45,691 nucleotides of DNA from contig CAMWRX010000015.1 in the NCBI GenBank assembly GCA_947176765.1, forward strand, positions 1 through 45,691, in the 5' to 3' direction. This document shows positions 1-9,363 of the stretch, piece by piece. Made by a program: the position numbers and the translations under genes. Source of the DNA: an uncultured bacterium (GTDB taxonomy: Bacteria; Bacillota; Clostridia; Oscillospirales; Oscillospiraceae). The stretch's first letter is position 1, and the number at the start of each line of letters is the position of its first letter. The notes below the pieces were generated by a model, which was not told the DNA's origin, did no database searches, and saw only the letters and a program-made list of their open reading frames with translations.

Positions 1-113
1 TGAGATGAAACCTAAGGCAAGTCCTTGTTTTTGGCTTCTTGCTAAAAGTCTATAGGCGTTTATCAGCACAAAAGGTAAATGGGCTAGAAAAACCGTGAAA
101 GGAGACCCGCGCC

Positions 114-3100
114 ATGCTGAATCTGCTATACGCCCGGGCCGGACAGGATATCCGGGGGGAGCTTTTGGAGCGGATGGGCCAGTCCCCCGCCCGCCGCCGT
201 CTGCTCATTGTCCCCGAGCAGTATTCCCATGAAAGTGAGCGGGCTATGTGCGCCGTTTTGCAAGGCCGTGCATCCATGGAATGTGAAGTACTCTCCTTCA
301 CCCGGCTGGCCGGACGGCTCACCGACGCCGCCGGGGGCGGGGCCGCCCCCATGCTGGACGCCGGAGGACGGATGCTGCTGATGTACGCCGCCTTGCGGAA
401 GGTATCCGACGCGCTGACCACCTACCGGGCCCCCTCCCGGAAGCCCGCGTTCCTCACGGGCCTTCTGGCTACGGTGGACGAGTGCCGCTCCTACCGGGTG
501 GAGCCGGAGGCGCTGATCGCCGCCGGGGAGGAGCTGGGGGGCCGTCAGGGGGACAAGCTGCGGGATCTGGGGCTCATCTACGCCGCCTACCAAACCATGG
601 AGCAGGCCGGCGCCGCCGACCCCCGGAGCCGTCTTGACCGGCTGGCCCAGCAGCTCCAGGACACCCGCTGGGGGGCGGGGATGGCGTTCTATGTCTACGG
701 CTTCACCGACTTCACCCCCCAGGAGGAGCAGGTGCTGTCCGCCCTCATGTCCCAGGGGGAGCTGACGGTGGCCTTTGTGTGCGATACCGAGGACGATCCA
801 TCGGGCATCTTCCAGCCCGCCCTGCGGGCCGCCCGACGGCTGAGCCGAGAGGCACACGACAACGGCGTGCTCTTCCTGGAGGAAACCCTTGACCGCCCCC
901 TGCCCCGCCACCCGTCCCTGGCCTTTTTGGAGCAAAACCTGTTCGGGCCCGTGCCCGAAACCCCCTGGCGAGGGGAATGTACCGTCACCCGGATTGCCGC
1001 CGCCACCCCGCGTCAGGAGGCGGAGTGGTGCGCCGCCGAAATCCTGCGCCTGCTGCGGGAGGAGGGCTACCGCTGCCGGGACATCGCTGTGTGCGCCCGG
1101 AAGCTGGACGGGTACGGGGAGCTCATCGAGAGCACCTTTGCCCGGTACGGCGTGCCCGTGTTCCTGTCCGCCATGGAGGATGTGTTGGAAAAGCCGGTGC
1201 TGGCGCTGGTCACCTCCGCCTTAGCCGCGGCGGCGGAGGACTACCCCTATGAGGAGCTGTTCCGCTACCTGAAAACGGGCCTCACCGGCATCACAGACGA
1301 GGAGCGGGATTTGCTGGAAAATTACGCCCTCACCTGGGACTTGAAGGGCTCCGCCTGGACGCGGAAAAAGCCCTGGGATATGCACCCCGAGGGTTACGGA
1401 CGGGAGTTCACCGACGCGGACACCGCTTTCGTGGCGTGGCTGGACGAACTGCGCCGGAAAGTCATCGCGCCGCTGGAAACCCTGCGGAAGGGCAGGGACA
1501 AAACGGGCAAGGGCCGCGCCCTGGCTCTCTATCAACTGCTGGACGACATCGACCTGCCCACCCGCCTCGGACAGCGGGCGGACAGCCTGGAACAGCGCGG
1601 CGACCGCAGCACCGCCGCCCAGTACCGCCAGCTGTGGGACATTCTGGTGGGGGGACTGGAGCAGTGCGCCCTTTTGCTGGGGGACACCGAGCTGGAGCTG
1701 GAGGAGTTCTCCCGGCTGTTCTCGCTGGTGCTGTCCCAGTACGACGTGGGCGCCATCCCCGTGTCGCTGGACGCGGTGACGGTGGGGGACGCCCCCCGCA
1801 TGGCCCACAAAGAGGTCAAGGCGCTGTTCCTGCTGGGGGCGGACAGCAATTCCATCCCAGACTGCGCCCCCTCGCCGGGTCTGTTCTCCGACCAGGACCG
1901 GGACGTGCTGGCCGCCATGGAGGTGGAGCTGGCCCCCCGGCAGGAGGACAAGCTCCGCCGGGAGATGACCATCGCCTACGAGACCTGCGCACGGCCCCCT
2001 GAGCGGCTGTATGTGAGCTATGCCGCCGGGTCGGGGGACAACCAGAAAACGCCCTGCTTCCTCTGGGAGCGGCTGGCGGCGCTCTTCCCTCATGGGCCGG
2101 TGGCGGACGGTTCCGACCCCCTGGCCCGGCTGTCCGCCCCAGACGCGGCGCTGGAGCTGGCGGGGCATGACCCTAACCTGGCCGACGCTCTGCGGCGGGT
2201 GCCCGGGCTGGCCCCCCGGGTGGAGCGTATTCAGGGCGCCACGCAGTGGCGCCGCGGCCGGCTGTCCCGGCTGGCGGTGGACGAGCTGTTTGGCCCGGTG
2301 GTACCCATGTCGGCCACAAGGCTTGACCTCTATAACTCCTGTCACTTCAGCCACTTCCTCCGCTTCGGCCTGGACGCCAAGCCCCGGCAGAAGGCCGCGT
2401 TCCGGCCCTCCGACTATGGCACCTTCGTCCACGCCGTGCTGGAGGACACCCTGCGCGCAGCCAAAAACGCGGGCATTCCGCTGGACAACGCCGACGAGGT
2501 GCGCCGTCTGTCCCAGGAGGCCGCCGACCGCTATGAGGGGGAGGTTTTGACCGGTCTGGACGGCGAGACCGCCCGGTTCCGCTATCTGTTTGAGCGCATG
2601 AAGCAGGCCGCGCTGGACGTGGCCCAGAGCGTGTGCGCGGAGCTTTCCGTCTCCGACTTCATCCCCGCCGCCTTTGAGCTGGGCTTTGGCCGGGGCAAGG
2701 AGCTGCCCCCGGTGGAGGTGGAGCAGGGGGTGCGTCTGCGCCTGTCTGGCTTTGTGGACCGGGTGGACGAGTGGCTCCATGACGGCAAGCGCTACCTGCG
2801 GGTGGTGGACTACAAAACCGGCAAAAAGAGCTTTGACTTCGCCGACGTGGAGGACGGGCGGGGCCTTCAAATGCTACTCTACCTCTTTGCCCTCAGCCGG
2901 GAGGGGGAGCGGGCGCTGGGCCCCGGGGAGATCGTCCCGGCAGGCGTGCTGTACGTCCCCGCCCGCACCCCCCTGGTGGACGGCGAGCGGGGGATGTCCG
3001 ACGAGGACATCCAAAGGGCTCGGGACGGGCTGCTGCGCCGCCAGGGGCTGGTGCTGGACGATCCGGCGGTGCTGTCCGCCATGGAGCACGCCAACCGGGC

Positions 3101-3413
3101 GTTCCGCTTCCTGCCGGTCAGCTCGGGCCGGGGGGGCGGCGACTACCTGGTCACCCCCGAACAGATGGAGCTGCTGGACGGATATATCACGGACGCTTTG
3201 AAGCGCGCCGCCGGGGAGCTGGCGGCGGGCAACATCGACGCCGACCCCTACTGGCGGGGCGCCGACAAGAACCCCTGCCGCTGGTGCGACTACCGGGCCG
3301 CCTGCCACTTCGAGGAGGGCTGCGGAGACGCCAAGCGCTACCGGCGCGGCGTCAAGGCGGCGGAATTCTGGAACTGGCTGGCCCGAAAGGAGGAGGACGG
3401 ACATGGCAATTGA
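114..3413 (+). CDS. addB: AddB, ATP-dependent helicase/nuclease subunit B
   Basis: This is the second subunit of the AddAB helicase-nuclease, which resects double-strand breaks and loads RecA, the Firmicute counterpart of RecBCD. The 1099-residue length fits the family. The C-terminal RecB-type nuclease shows the VVDYKTGKK motif with D899 and K901. Four cysteines fit the Fe-S staple of AddB: C743 in a YNSC context, then C1055, C1058 and C1064 in a CxxCx5C pattern. The N-terminus (residues 1-20) has lost the usual GxxGxGK[ST] Walker A: it reads YARAGQDIRG where other AddB proteins have a P-loop. The start is supported by AAAGGAG eight bases upstream of the ATG. The stop overlaps the addA start by 11 bp, so the pair is translationally coupled. 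Positions 1-113 hold only a leader, with a weak candidate promoter near 25-54. Confidence 0.93.
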   Translation: MLNLLYARAGQDIRGELLERMGQSPARRRLLIVPEQYSHESERAMCAVLQGRASMECEVLSFTRLAGRLTDAAGGGAAPMLDAGGRMLLMYAALRKVSDALTTYRAPSRKPAFLTGLLATVDECRSYRVEPEALIAAGEELGGRQGDKLRDLGLIYAAYQTMEQAGAADPRSRLDRLAQQLQDTRWGAGMAFYVYGFTDFTPQEEQVLSALMSQGELTVAFVCDTEDDPSGIFQPALRAARRLSREAHDNGVLFLEETLDRPLPRHPSLAFLEQNLFGPVPETPWRGECTVTRIAAATPRQEAEWCAAEILRLLREEGYRCRDIAVCARKLDGYGELIESTFARYGVPVFLSAMEDVLEKPVLALVTSALAAAAEDYPYEELFRYLKTGLTGITDEERDLLENYALTWDLKGSAWTRKKPWDMHPEGYGREFTDADTAFVAWLDELRRKVIAPLETLRKGRDKTGKGRALALYQLLDDIDLPTRLGQRADSLEQRGDRSTAAQYRQLWDILVGGLEQCALLLGDTELELEEFSRLFSLVLSQYDVGAIPVSLDAVTVGDAPRMAHKEVKALFLLGADSNSIPDCAPSPGLFSDQDRDVLAAMEVELAPRQEDKLRREMTIAYETCARPPERLYVSYAAGSGDNQKTPCFLWERLAALFPHGPVADGSDPLARLSAPDAALELAGHDPNLADALRRVPGLAPRVERIQGATQWRRGRLSRLAVDELFGPVVPMSATRLDLYNSCHFSHFLRFGLDAKPRQKAAFRPSDYGTFVHAVLEDTLRAAKNAGIPLDNADEVRRLSQEAADRYEGEVLTGLDGETARFRYLFERMKQAALDVAQSVCAELSVSDFIPAAFELGFGRGKELPPVEVEQGVRLRLSGFVDRVDEWLHDGKRYLRVVDYKTGKKSFDFADVEDGRGLQMLLYLFALSREGERALGPGEIVPAGVLYVPARTPLVDGERGMSDEDIQRARDGLLRRQGLVLDDPAVLSAMEHANRAFRFLPVSSGRGGGDYLVTPEQMELLDGYITDALKRAAGELAAGNIDADPYWRGADKNPCRWCDYRAACHFEEGCGDAKRYRRGVKAAEFWNWLARKEEDGHGN

Positions 3414-6400
3414 ACTGACAAAACAGCAGCTTGCCGCGGTGGAAAACCGGGGCGGGAACTTGCTGGTGTCCGCCGCCGCCGGGTCGGGCAAGACGAGGGT
3501 GCTGGTGGAGCGGCTGATGGGCTATGTGGAACAAGGGGAGGACATCGACCGCTTTCTGGTCATCACCTTCACCAACGCCGCCGCCGCCGAGCTGCGCGAC
3601 CGCATCGCCGCCGCCATCCACGCGGCCCTGGCCCAAAGGCCGGGGAACAGGCACCTGCGGCGCAACGCCACCTTAGTATATAAGGCCCCCATCTGCACCA
3701 TCGACGCGTTCTGCCTGGACCTCCTGCGCCAGTGGGGGCACTTGGCGGATTTAGACCCCGACTTCCGCCTGTGCGACGAGGCGGAAGGGGACGAGCTGCG
3801 CCGCCGCGCCCTGGAAGAAGTGCTGGAAGCCCGGTACGCCAGCATCGCCGACGACGCCCCCTTCGCCGCCCTGGTGGACGCCCTGGCCGGGGAACGGGAC
3901 GACCAGACCCTGGAGGACGTGGTGCTGTACGTCCACCAGCAGGTGCAGGCCCAAGCTGATCCGGTGGGCTGGCTCAGGTCGCGCCAGCGGGACTTCGTAT
4001 TCCCGGAGGGCGCAGGCCCGGAGGACACCCCCTGGGGACGCGCCCTGTTGGCCGACGGCTGGGAGCTGGCGGACTACTGGCTGGGGGCGCTGAAAAACCT
4101 GCGGGACGAGATCTACTTTGACGAGCTGCTGACCAAAAACTACGCCCCCACCCTGGGGGAGACCATCGACGCGCTGGAGCGGCTGCGCTCCGCCCTGGGC
4201 CGGGGCTGGGACGAGGCGGCGGCGTGCTTCCCCATCCCCTTCCCCCGTCCGGGAGCCAAGCGGGGCGACTACGACGAGGGGCTGAAGGCCCGCATGACCG
4301 CCCAGCGGGATCAGTGCAAGGCCCAGATGAAAAAGCTGGGGGAGCGGTTCGACGTGACGGGGGCGCAGGCGGTAGACGATCTGCGGGCGGTGGGCCCCGC
4401 CATGGCGGCCCTTCTGGACGTGACAGCCCAGTTCGACGGGGCCTTTGCCAAGCTGAAGCAGCGCCGCCATTTCATCGACTTTGCCGACGGGGAGCATCTG
4501 GCGGTGCGGCTGCTGACAAACCCGGACGGCTCGCCCACCGATTTAGCCCAAGACGTGGGCAAACAGTTCCGGGAGATCATGGTGGACGAGTACCAGGACA
4601 CCAACGCCGTGCAAAACGCCATTTTCAGGGTGCTGTCTCAGGGGGACAACCTGTTCATGGTGGGGGACGTGAAGCAGTCCATCTACCGCTTCCGGCTGGC
4701 GGAGCCGGGTATCTTCCTGGACAAATATGAGCATTTCCCCCCGGCGGAGGGGGCCACCCCCGGCCAGGGGCGGAAAATCCTGCTGTCGGACAACTTCCGC
4801 TCCCGGCCCGAGGTGCTGGACGGGGTCAACTTCATTTTCCGCAACGTCATGACCCGGGCCGCCGGGGAGCTGGACTACACCGAGGCCGAGGCCCTGCGCC
4901 CCGGCCGGACAGATTTCACCCCGGATGAGCGGTACCGGGTGGAGCTGAACTGCGTGGATCTGTCCACCCTCGCCGACAGCGGCGACGAGGAGAAAACGGA
5001 TAAGGATTTGGTCGCCGCCCGGGCCGCCGCAAAGCGCGTCCGGGAGCTGCTGGACAGCGGGGCAGTCGGAGACTGCCGGGACAGTCGTTCGCCGGACGGC
5101 CAAGGGCCGTCGGACCAGTCGTCCTCCCGCAGGGAGGATGACGGTCCCTGGCGAATGACGTCCCTCATCGGGGAGCGCCCCGTGCGGGCGGAGGACATCG
5201 TCATCCTTCTGCGCTCACCGAACCCGGTGCTGCGGTATTACGCCGCCGCCCTGGACGAGCTTTCCATCCCCTGGAGCGCCGACGGAGGCCAGGAGTTCTT
5301 CGGCACAACGGAAATCTCCGTGGTCATCGCGCTGCTCCAGGTGCTGGACAACCCCCGGCAGGACGTGGCATTGCTGGCGGCCCTGCGCTCCCCCCTGTTT
5401 GACTTCACCCCCGACCGGCTGGCCCGCCTCCGGGCGGGGAGCGGCGGCACGGTGTACGACTGTCTGACCGCCGGCGCGGCCAGAGGGGAGGAGGACTGTT
5501 TGTCCTTCCTGGCCCTGCTGGGTGAGCTGCGGGAGCTGGCGGCGGAGGAGGGCAGCCACCGGCTGCTGTGGTACATCTATGGCAAATTGGACGCGCCCGC
5601 CGTGTTTGCCGCCATGCCGGACGGACAGCGGCGGCGGGCAAACCTGATGGCCCTGTACGACGAGGCCGTCCGCTTCGAGAGCGGCGGGCACCGGGGGCTG
5701 ATGGCCTTTTTGCTCCACCTCAGCCGGATGGCGGACAACGGCGTAGCCGTCCCCGTGCCGGGGAGCGAAACGGGGGGCGTGCGCATCCTATCCATCCACA
5801 AATCCAAGGGGCTGGAGTTCCCGGTGGTGCTGGTGTGCGGCCTGGACCGGAAATTCAATGAGACGGACGCCAAGGCCACCATTCTCTTTCACCCTGACCT
5901 GGGCCTGGGTCCCAAGCGCACTGACCGGGCCCGGGGCCTGCGGTACACCACCATCGCCCGGGACGCGGTGGCCCTGCGGCTGCGGCGGCAGCTCCGGGCG
6001 GAGGAGATGCGGCTTTTGTACGTGGCCATGACCCGGGCAGAGCATAAGCTGATTTTATTCTCCGCCGTCAACGGCCTGGGCGGCCAGCTCTCCGCCCTGG
6101 CGGGCCAGGCCCAGTGCCCCCCGCCCCCCCGGCAGATGGCGTCGGCCCGATCCATGTCGGACTGGGTGCTCACCCCCGTGCTGTGCCGGCGGGACAGTGC
6201 CCCCCTCTGGGAGTCGCTGGACGTTCCCCGGCCTCCATTCCCGGCGGACGAGGGCTGTCGCTGGGACATCCGAATGCTGTCCGGGGCGGACTACGAACAT
6301 CCCCAGGGCCTGGGCGGCGGGGCAGCGCAGACCGAGGCCGGCACGCAGCCCCTTGACGGCCTAGCGGAGCGGCTGAGCTGGCGCTACCCCCACCAAAACT

Positions 6401-7059
6401 GCGCCGCCATTCCCTCCAAGCTCACCGCAACCCAGCTCAAGGGGAGGGAGAAGGACGCGGAGGCGGCGGAGGATGCGGTGGAGCTGCGTCCCGCCGCTCC
6501 ACAGACCACGCTACGCCGCCCGGTGTTCGAGGGGCAGCGGCCCCTCACCCCCGCCCAGCGGGGCACCGCCCTGCACATGGTGATGCAGTACCTAAATTAT
6601 GACCGCACAAGCAGCTTCGAGGAGATCGCGGACGAGGTCGCCCGCCTTGTGTCGGGCCAGTACATCACCCCCCAGCAGGGGGAGGCGGTGAACCCGGCGG
6701 ACATCCTGTCCTTCTTCCAGTCCGGGCTGGGCCAGCGCCTGCGCAAGTCCCAGCGTGTGGAGCGGGAATTCAAGTTCTCCCTGCTGGCCCCGGCGGCGGA
6801 CTACTACGAGGAGGCCGAACCGGGGGAAGAGGTACTCCTCCAAGGCGTGGTGGACTGCTGGTTCGCGGAGGCGGACGGCACCGTCACCGTGGTGGACTTC
6901 AAGACCGACCGGGTCACCGAACACACGGTCATAGCCCGCGCAGAGGACTACCGCCCCCAGCTGGATGCCTACACCCGTGCCCTGTCCCAGGCGGCGGGCG
7001 TGACGGTGGGCCGCCGGTGCCTGTGGTTCTTCAGCGTGGGCCACGCGGTGGAGCTGTAA
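3403..7059 (+). CDS. addA: AddA, ATP-dependent helicase/nuclease subunit A
   Basis: This is the UvrD-family motor and second nuclease of AddAB. Visible motifs are Walker A AAAGSGKT (about residues 24-31), Walker B with VDEYQDT (D395, E396), helicase motif VI with YVAMTRAEHK (about 873-882), and a C-terminal RecB nuclease motif VVDFKTDR with D1165 and K1167. The 1218 residues match the family. The gene starts inside the end of addB (ATGGCAATTGA overlap), and an AAGGAGG sits just upstream within addB. Residues about 553-588 are an odd hydrophilic Ser/Asp/Arg-rich stretch between RELLDSG and the conserved RPVRAEDIVILLRS block. It is encoded by a palindromic repeat (5061-5165) that looks inserted in frame. 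The reading frame stays open, so the protein is probably functional. Confidence 0.95.
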   Translation: MAIELTKQQLAAVENRGGNLLVSAAAGSGKTRVLVERLMGYVEQGEDIDRFLVITFTNAAAAELRDRIAAAIHAALAQRPGNRHLRRNATLVYKAPICTIDAFCLDLLRQWGHLADLDPDFRLCDEAEGDELRRRALEEVLEARYASIADDAPFAALVDALAGERDDQTLEDVVLYVHQQVQAQADPVGWLRSRQRDFVFPEGAGPEDTPWGRALLADGWELADYWLGALKNLRDEIYFDELLTKNYAPTLGETIDALERLRSALGRGWDEAAACFPIPFPRPGAKRGDYDEGLKARMTAQRDQCKAQMKKLGERFDVTGAQAVDDLRAVGPAMAALLDVTAQFDGAFAKLKQRRHFIDFADGEHLAVRLLTNPDGSPTDLAQDVGKQFREIMVDEYQDTNAVQNAIFRVLSQGDNLFMVGDVKQSIYRFRLAEPGIFLDKYEHFPPAEGATPGQGRKILLSDNFRSRPEVLDGVNFIFRNVMTRAAGELDYTEAEALRPGRTDFTPDERYRVELNCVDLSTLADSGDEEKTDKDLVAARAAAKRVRELLDSGAVGDCRDSRSPDGQGPSDQSSSRREDDGPWRMTSLIGERPVRAEDIVILLRSPNPVLRYYAAALDELSIPWSADGGQEFFGTTEISVVIALLQVLDNPRQDVALLAALRSPLFDFTPDRLARLRAGSGGTVYDCLTAGAARGEEDCLSFLALLGELRELAAEEGSHRLLWYIYGKLDAPAVFAAMPDGQRRRANLMALYDEAVRFESGGHRGLMAFLLHLSRMADNGVAVPVPGSETGGVRILSIHKSKGLEFPVVLVCGLDRKFNETDAKATILFHPDLGLGPKRTDRARGLRYTTIARDAVALRLRRQLRAEEMRLLYVAMTRAEHKLILFSAVNGLGGQLSALAGQAQCPPPPRQMASARSMSDWVLTPVLCRRDSAPLWESLDVPRPPFPADEGCRWDIRMLSGADYEHPQGLGGGAAQTEAGTQPLDGLAERLSWRYPHQNCAAIPSKLTATQLKGREKDAEAAEDAVELRPAAPQTTLRRPVFEGQRPLTPAQRGTALHMVMQYLNYDRTSSFEEIADEVARLVSGQYITPQQGEAVNPADILSFFQSGLGQRLRKSQRVEREFKFSLLAPAADYYEEAEPGEEVLLQGVVDCWFAEADGTVTVVDFKTDRVTEHTVIARAEDYRPQLDAYTRALSQAAGVTVGRRCLWFFSVGHAVEL
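5061..5165 (+). repeat. In-frame palindromic element inside addA
   Basis: This 105-bp stretch folds as nested hairpins. Hairpin 1 is GGCAGTC (5061-5067) with GACTGCC (5071-5077). An outer stem pairs GGGACAGTCGTTCGCC (5078-5093) with GGCGAATGACGTCCC (5150-5164), with one bulge and one G-U pair. Inside it are GACGGCC/GGCCGTC (5095-5101 with 5105-5111) and a long arm from GGACC at 5113 to GGTCC at 5147, closed around GCA. It is related to the element in metH (29391-29444): the left 30 positions align with about five differences, and both carry ATGACGGTCCC. Its right end shares CGAATGACGTCCCT with the intergenic palindrome at 10681-10715. It is translated as an extra peptide of about 35 residues in AddA. 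Confidence 0.75.
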
Positions 7060-7100
7060 ACGCCCGCCGGGAAAAAGATTTGGGAAATCAAAAAAAGTTC

Positions 7101-7129
7101 TTGCATTTTTCTGCCGGACATGATAAGAT
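7101..7129 (+). promoter_or_regulatory. Promoter of rpmE
   Basis: TTGCAT and TAAGAT are separated by 17 bases, and a TG precedes the -10 (extended -10). The element lies about 80 bp upstream of rpmE and after the addA stop, so rpmE is transcribed separately from addBA. Confidence 0.65.
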
Positions 7130-7209
7130 ACGGTTTGCGTTTACAAGGGGCCGTTGTGCGCGGCACTGGTGCCCCTGGACTTTTGATCGACAGAAAGAGG
7201 TGAATCCCC

Positions 7210-7410
7210 GTGAAGGAAGGCATCCATCCCAACTACAACCACACCACCATTACGTGCGCGTGCGGCAACGTGATCGAGACTGGCTCGACCAAGAAGGACA
7301 TCAAGGTGGAAGTCTGCTCCAAGTGTCACCCCTTCTACACCGGTAAGCAGAAGATGGTGGATACCGGCGGACGCGTCAGCCGCTTCAACAAGAAGTTCGG
7401 CCTGGGCTAA
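7210..7410 (+). CDS. rpmE: 50S ribosomal protein L31, zinc-binding type
   Basis: This 66-residue protein of the large ribosomal subunit is the C+ form of L31. C16, C18, C36 and C39 (TCACGN and VCSKCHP) can hold one zinc ion. The start is GTG, with GAAAGAGG about nine bases upstream. The C-terminus FNKKFGL is typical of the family. The gene has its own promoter and is closed by a strong hairpin terminator. C+ forms are generally used when zinc is sufficient; no Zur site is evident here. Confidence 0.97.
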   Translation: MKEGIHPNYNHTTITCACGNVIETGSTKKDIKVEVCSKCHPFYTGKQKMVDTGGRVSRFNKKFGLG

Positions 7411-7423
7411 AACCTGTCACTTC

Positions 7424-7466
7424 AAAGACCCGTTGCAAATATTTGCGGCGGGTCTTTCTCTTTTTC
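7424..7466 (+). terminator. Rho-independent terminator of rpmE
   Basis: AAAGACCCG (7424-7432) pairs with CGGGTCTTT (7449-7457). The interior GCAAAT/ATTTGC extends the stem through two G-U pairs. CTCTTTTTC follows. Confidence 0.88.
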
Positions 7467-7517
7467 GCACCGGCCCGCATATACTAATCTTATCATTTTA
7501 TCAGGAGGTATCCCGCC

Positions 7518-8018
7518 ATGTTCCAGAACGTCGATCCCAAAACCTTGAATCTCAACCCCTTTGCCGCCATCGGCGACCAGTGGATGCTCATCACCGCCGG
7601 GACGAAGGAGCGCTGCAACACCATGACTGCCTCCTGGGGCGGGCTGGGCGTGCTGTGGGGCGCGCCCATGGCCACCGCCTATATCCGTCCCCAGCGGTAC
7701 ACCAAGCAGTTCGTGGATGAGAACGAGTATTTTACCCTGTCCTTCTTCTCTGAAGAGTACCGCCCCCAGCTCTCTCTGTGCGGCACCAAGAGCGGCCGGG
7801 ACATGGACAAGGTGAAGGAGTGCGGCTTCACCGTGGCCGAGGGGGCGGGCGGCGCGCCCTACTTCGAGCAGGCCGAGCTGGTGCTGGTGTGCCGCAAGCG
7901 CATGGCCATGCCCATGGACGCCGACGCCATGCCGGCGAACGTGAAGGACAAGTGGTACAAGGGCGACTACCACACCATGTACTGGGGCGAGATTGTGGAG
8001 GCTTTGCAGAAGGTTTGA
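7518..8018 (+). CDS. Flavin reductase-like domain protein (flavoredoxin type)
   Basis: This is a 166-residue protein of the FMN-binding split-barrel flavin reductase family. It begins with a short lead and then the typical core MLITAGTKERCNTMTASWGGLGVLWGAPMA-type segment, in which the TMTASW block contacts flavin. The central YFTLSFF and the LCGTKSGRD motif also fit. Such proteins bind FMN and act as flavin reductases or small electron carriers in anaerobes; the physiological partner is unknown. AGGAGGT lies eight bases upstream of the ATG. It is monocistronic or reads into hflX, which begins 38 bp downstream. Confidence 0.85.
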   Translation: MFQNVDPKTLNLNPFAAIGDQWMLITAGTKERCNTMTASWGGLGVLWGAPMATAYIRPQRYTKQFVDENEYFTLSFFSEEYRPQLSLCGTKSGRDMDKVKECGFTVAEGAGGAPYFEQAELVLVCRKRMAMPMDADAMPANVKDKWYKGDYHTMYWGEIVEALQKV

Positions 8019-8056
8019 CGCCCCAAGTTTTAAGAAAATGAGGTATTTCACATTAT

Positions 8057-9319
8057 ATGTTTGACAAAACCGAAGTAAAAGAGATCAACCGCGCCGTGCT
8101 GGTGGGCCTCAACGCCCCCAGCCTCAGCCGGGAGGAGAACGCCACCGACGAATCTCTGGAGGAGCTGGCCGCCCTGCTGGACACGGCGGGGGGCCAGTGT
8201 CTGGCCACGGTGCTGCAAAACAAATCCTCCCCCGACCCCCGCACCTTCATTGGCGAGGGCAAGGTGGAGGAGGTCAAGGAGCTTGTCCAGCGCCTAGAGA
8301 CGGACATCGTCATCTTTGACAACCCCCTGTCCCCCTCCCAGCAGCGGGTGCTCACCGAGGAGCTGGGCGTCACCGTCATGGACCGCTCCGCCCTGATCCT
8401 GGACATCTTCGCCAAGCGGGCGAGAACCAGCGAGGGGCGGCTCCAGGTGGCGCTGGCCCAGTACAAATATCTGCTGCCCCGGCTGACCGGTATGTGGAAG
8501 CACCTGGAGCGCCAGGAGGGCGCCATCGGCACCCGCGGCCCCGGCGAGACCCAGATCGAGTCTGACCGGCGGCTCATCCGCCGCAAGATCGACAAATTGG
8601 AGGACGAACTCAAGGACGTGCGCCGGGTCCGGGCCACTCAGCGGGAGCGGCGGGAGAAGAACGAGGTGCCCGTGGTGGCCATTGTGGGCTACACCAACGC
8701 CGGCAAGTCCACCCTTTTGAACGCCCTCACCGGCTCGGACATCCCGGCCAACGACCGGCTGTTCGACACCCTGGACACCACCACCCGGACGCTGGAGATC
8801 TCCGACACCTGCACGGTGCTGATCTCGGACACCGTGGGCTTCATCTCCAAGCTGCCCCACCAGTTGGTGGACGCCTTCAAAGCCACCCTGGAGGAGCTGA
8901 CCTTTGCCGACCTGCTGGTTCACGTCATCGACGCCTCCGACCCCAACTGGCGGGAGCAGGCGGATGTGGTGGACCGGCTGATCCAGGAGCTGGGCGCGGC
9001 GGAAACGCCCCGTTTAGAGGTGTTCAACAAGTGCGACAAGTTTGTGGGGGACATCCTCCCCCACGGAGACGGCATTGTGTCCATCTCCGCCAAAACCGGG
9101 GCGGGGCTGGACAACCTATTGTCCGCCATCGGCAAGCGGCTGGACGCCGGCGTGCGCCGGGTGGAGCTGCGCCTGCCCTACGACAAGGGCGGCATTCTGG
9201 ACGCGCTCTACCGGGAAGCCAAGGTGGAACAGGTGGAATACGGCGAGGCCATCCAGGTCACCGCCGTGTGCACCCCCAAGACCCTGGGGCGGCTGGATGA
9301 CTACATCGTCCAGCGCTGA
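8057..9319 (+). CDS. hflX: HflX, ribosome-splitting GTPase
   Basis: This is a 420-residue GTPase that binds the 50S subunit and rescues or splits stalled ribosomes under stress. The HflX N-terminal domain includes FIGEGKVEEVK and FDNPLSPSQQR, followed by the glycine-rich RQEGAIGTRGPGETQIE loop and a basic coiled region. The G domain has G1 GYTNAGKST (211-219), G3 DTVGF, G4 NKCD (324-327) and G5 SAK. The ATG has a modest GAGGT upstream. The gene ends at a hairpin shared with the convergent trmO. Confidence 0.96.
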   Translation: MFDKTEVKEINRAVLVGLNAPSLSREENATDESLEELAALLDTAGGQCLATVLQNKSSPDPRTFIGEGKVEEVKELVQRLETDIVIFDNPLSPSQQRVLTEELGVTVMDRSALILDIFAKRARTSEGRLQVALAQYKYLLPRLTGMWKHLERQEGAIGTRGPGETQIESDRRLIRRKIDKLEDELKDVRRVRATQRERREKNEVPVVAIVGYTNAGKSTLLNALTGSDIPANDRLFDTLDTTTRTLEISDTCTVLISDTVGFISKLPHQLVDAFKATLEELTFADLLVHVIDASDPNWREQADVVDRLIQELGAAETPRLEVFNKCDKFVGDILPHGDGIVSISAKTGAGLDNLLSAIGKRLDAGVRRVELRLPYDKGGILDALYREAKVEQVEYGEAIQVTAVCTPKTLGRLDDYIVQR

Positions 9320-9321
9320 GC

Positions 9322-9359
9322 AAAAAAATACCGCGTGGAGCCAAAAGCTCCCGCGGTAT
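9322..9359. terminator. Bidirectional terminator between hflX and trmO
   Basis: ATACCGCG (9328-9335) plus GGAGC (9337-9341) pair with GCTCC (9347-9351) and CGCGGTAT (9352-9359), with a CAAAA loop. On the minus strand the stem is followed by seven Ts (the A-run at 9322-9328), so it is strongest for trmO. The plus-strand tail is weaker. Confidence 0.85.
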
Positions 9360-9363
9360 CGCT

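Noticed and set aside
1221-2870. A 549-codon minus-strand open frame
   Set aside because: It is antisense to addB, low in real motifs, and explained by third-position GC bias.
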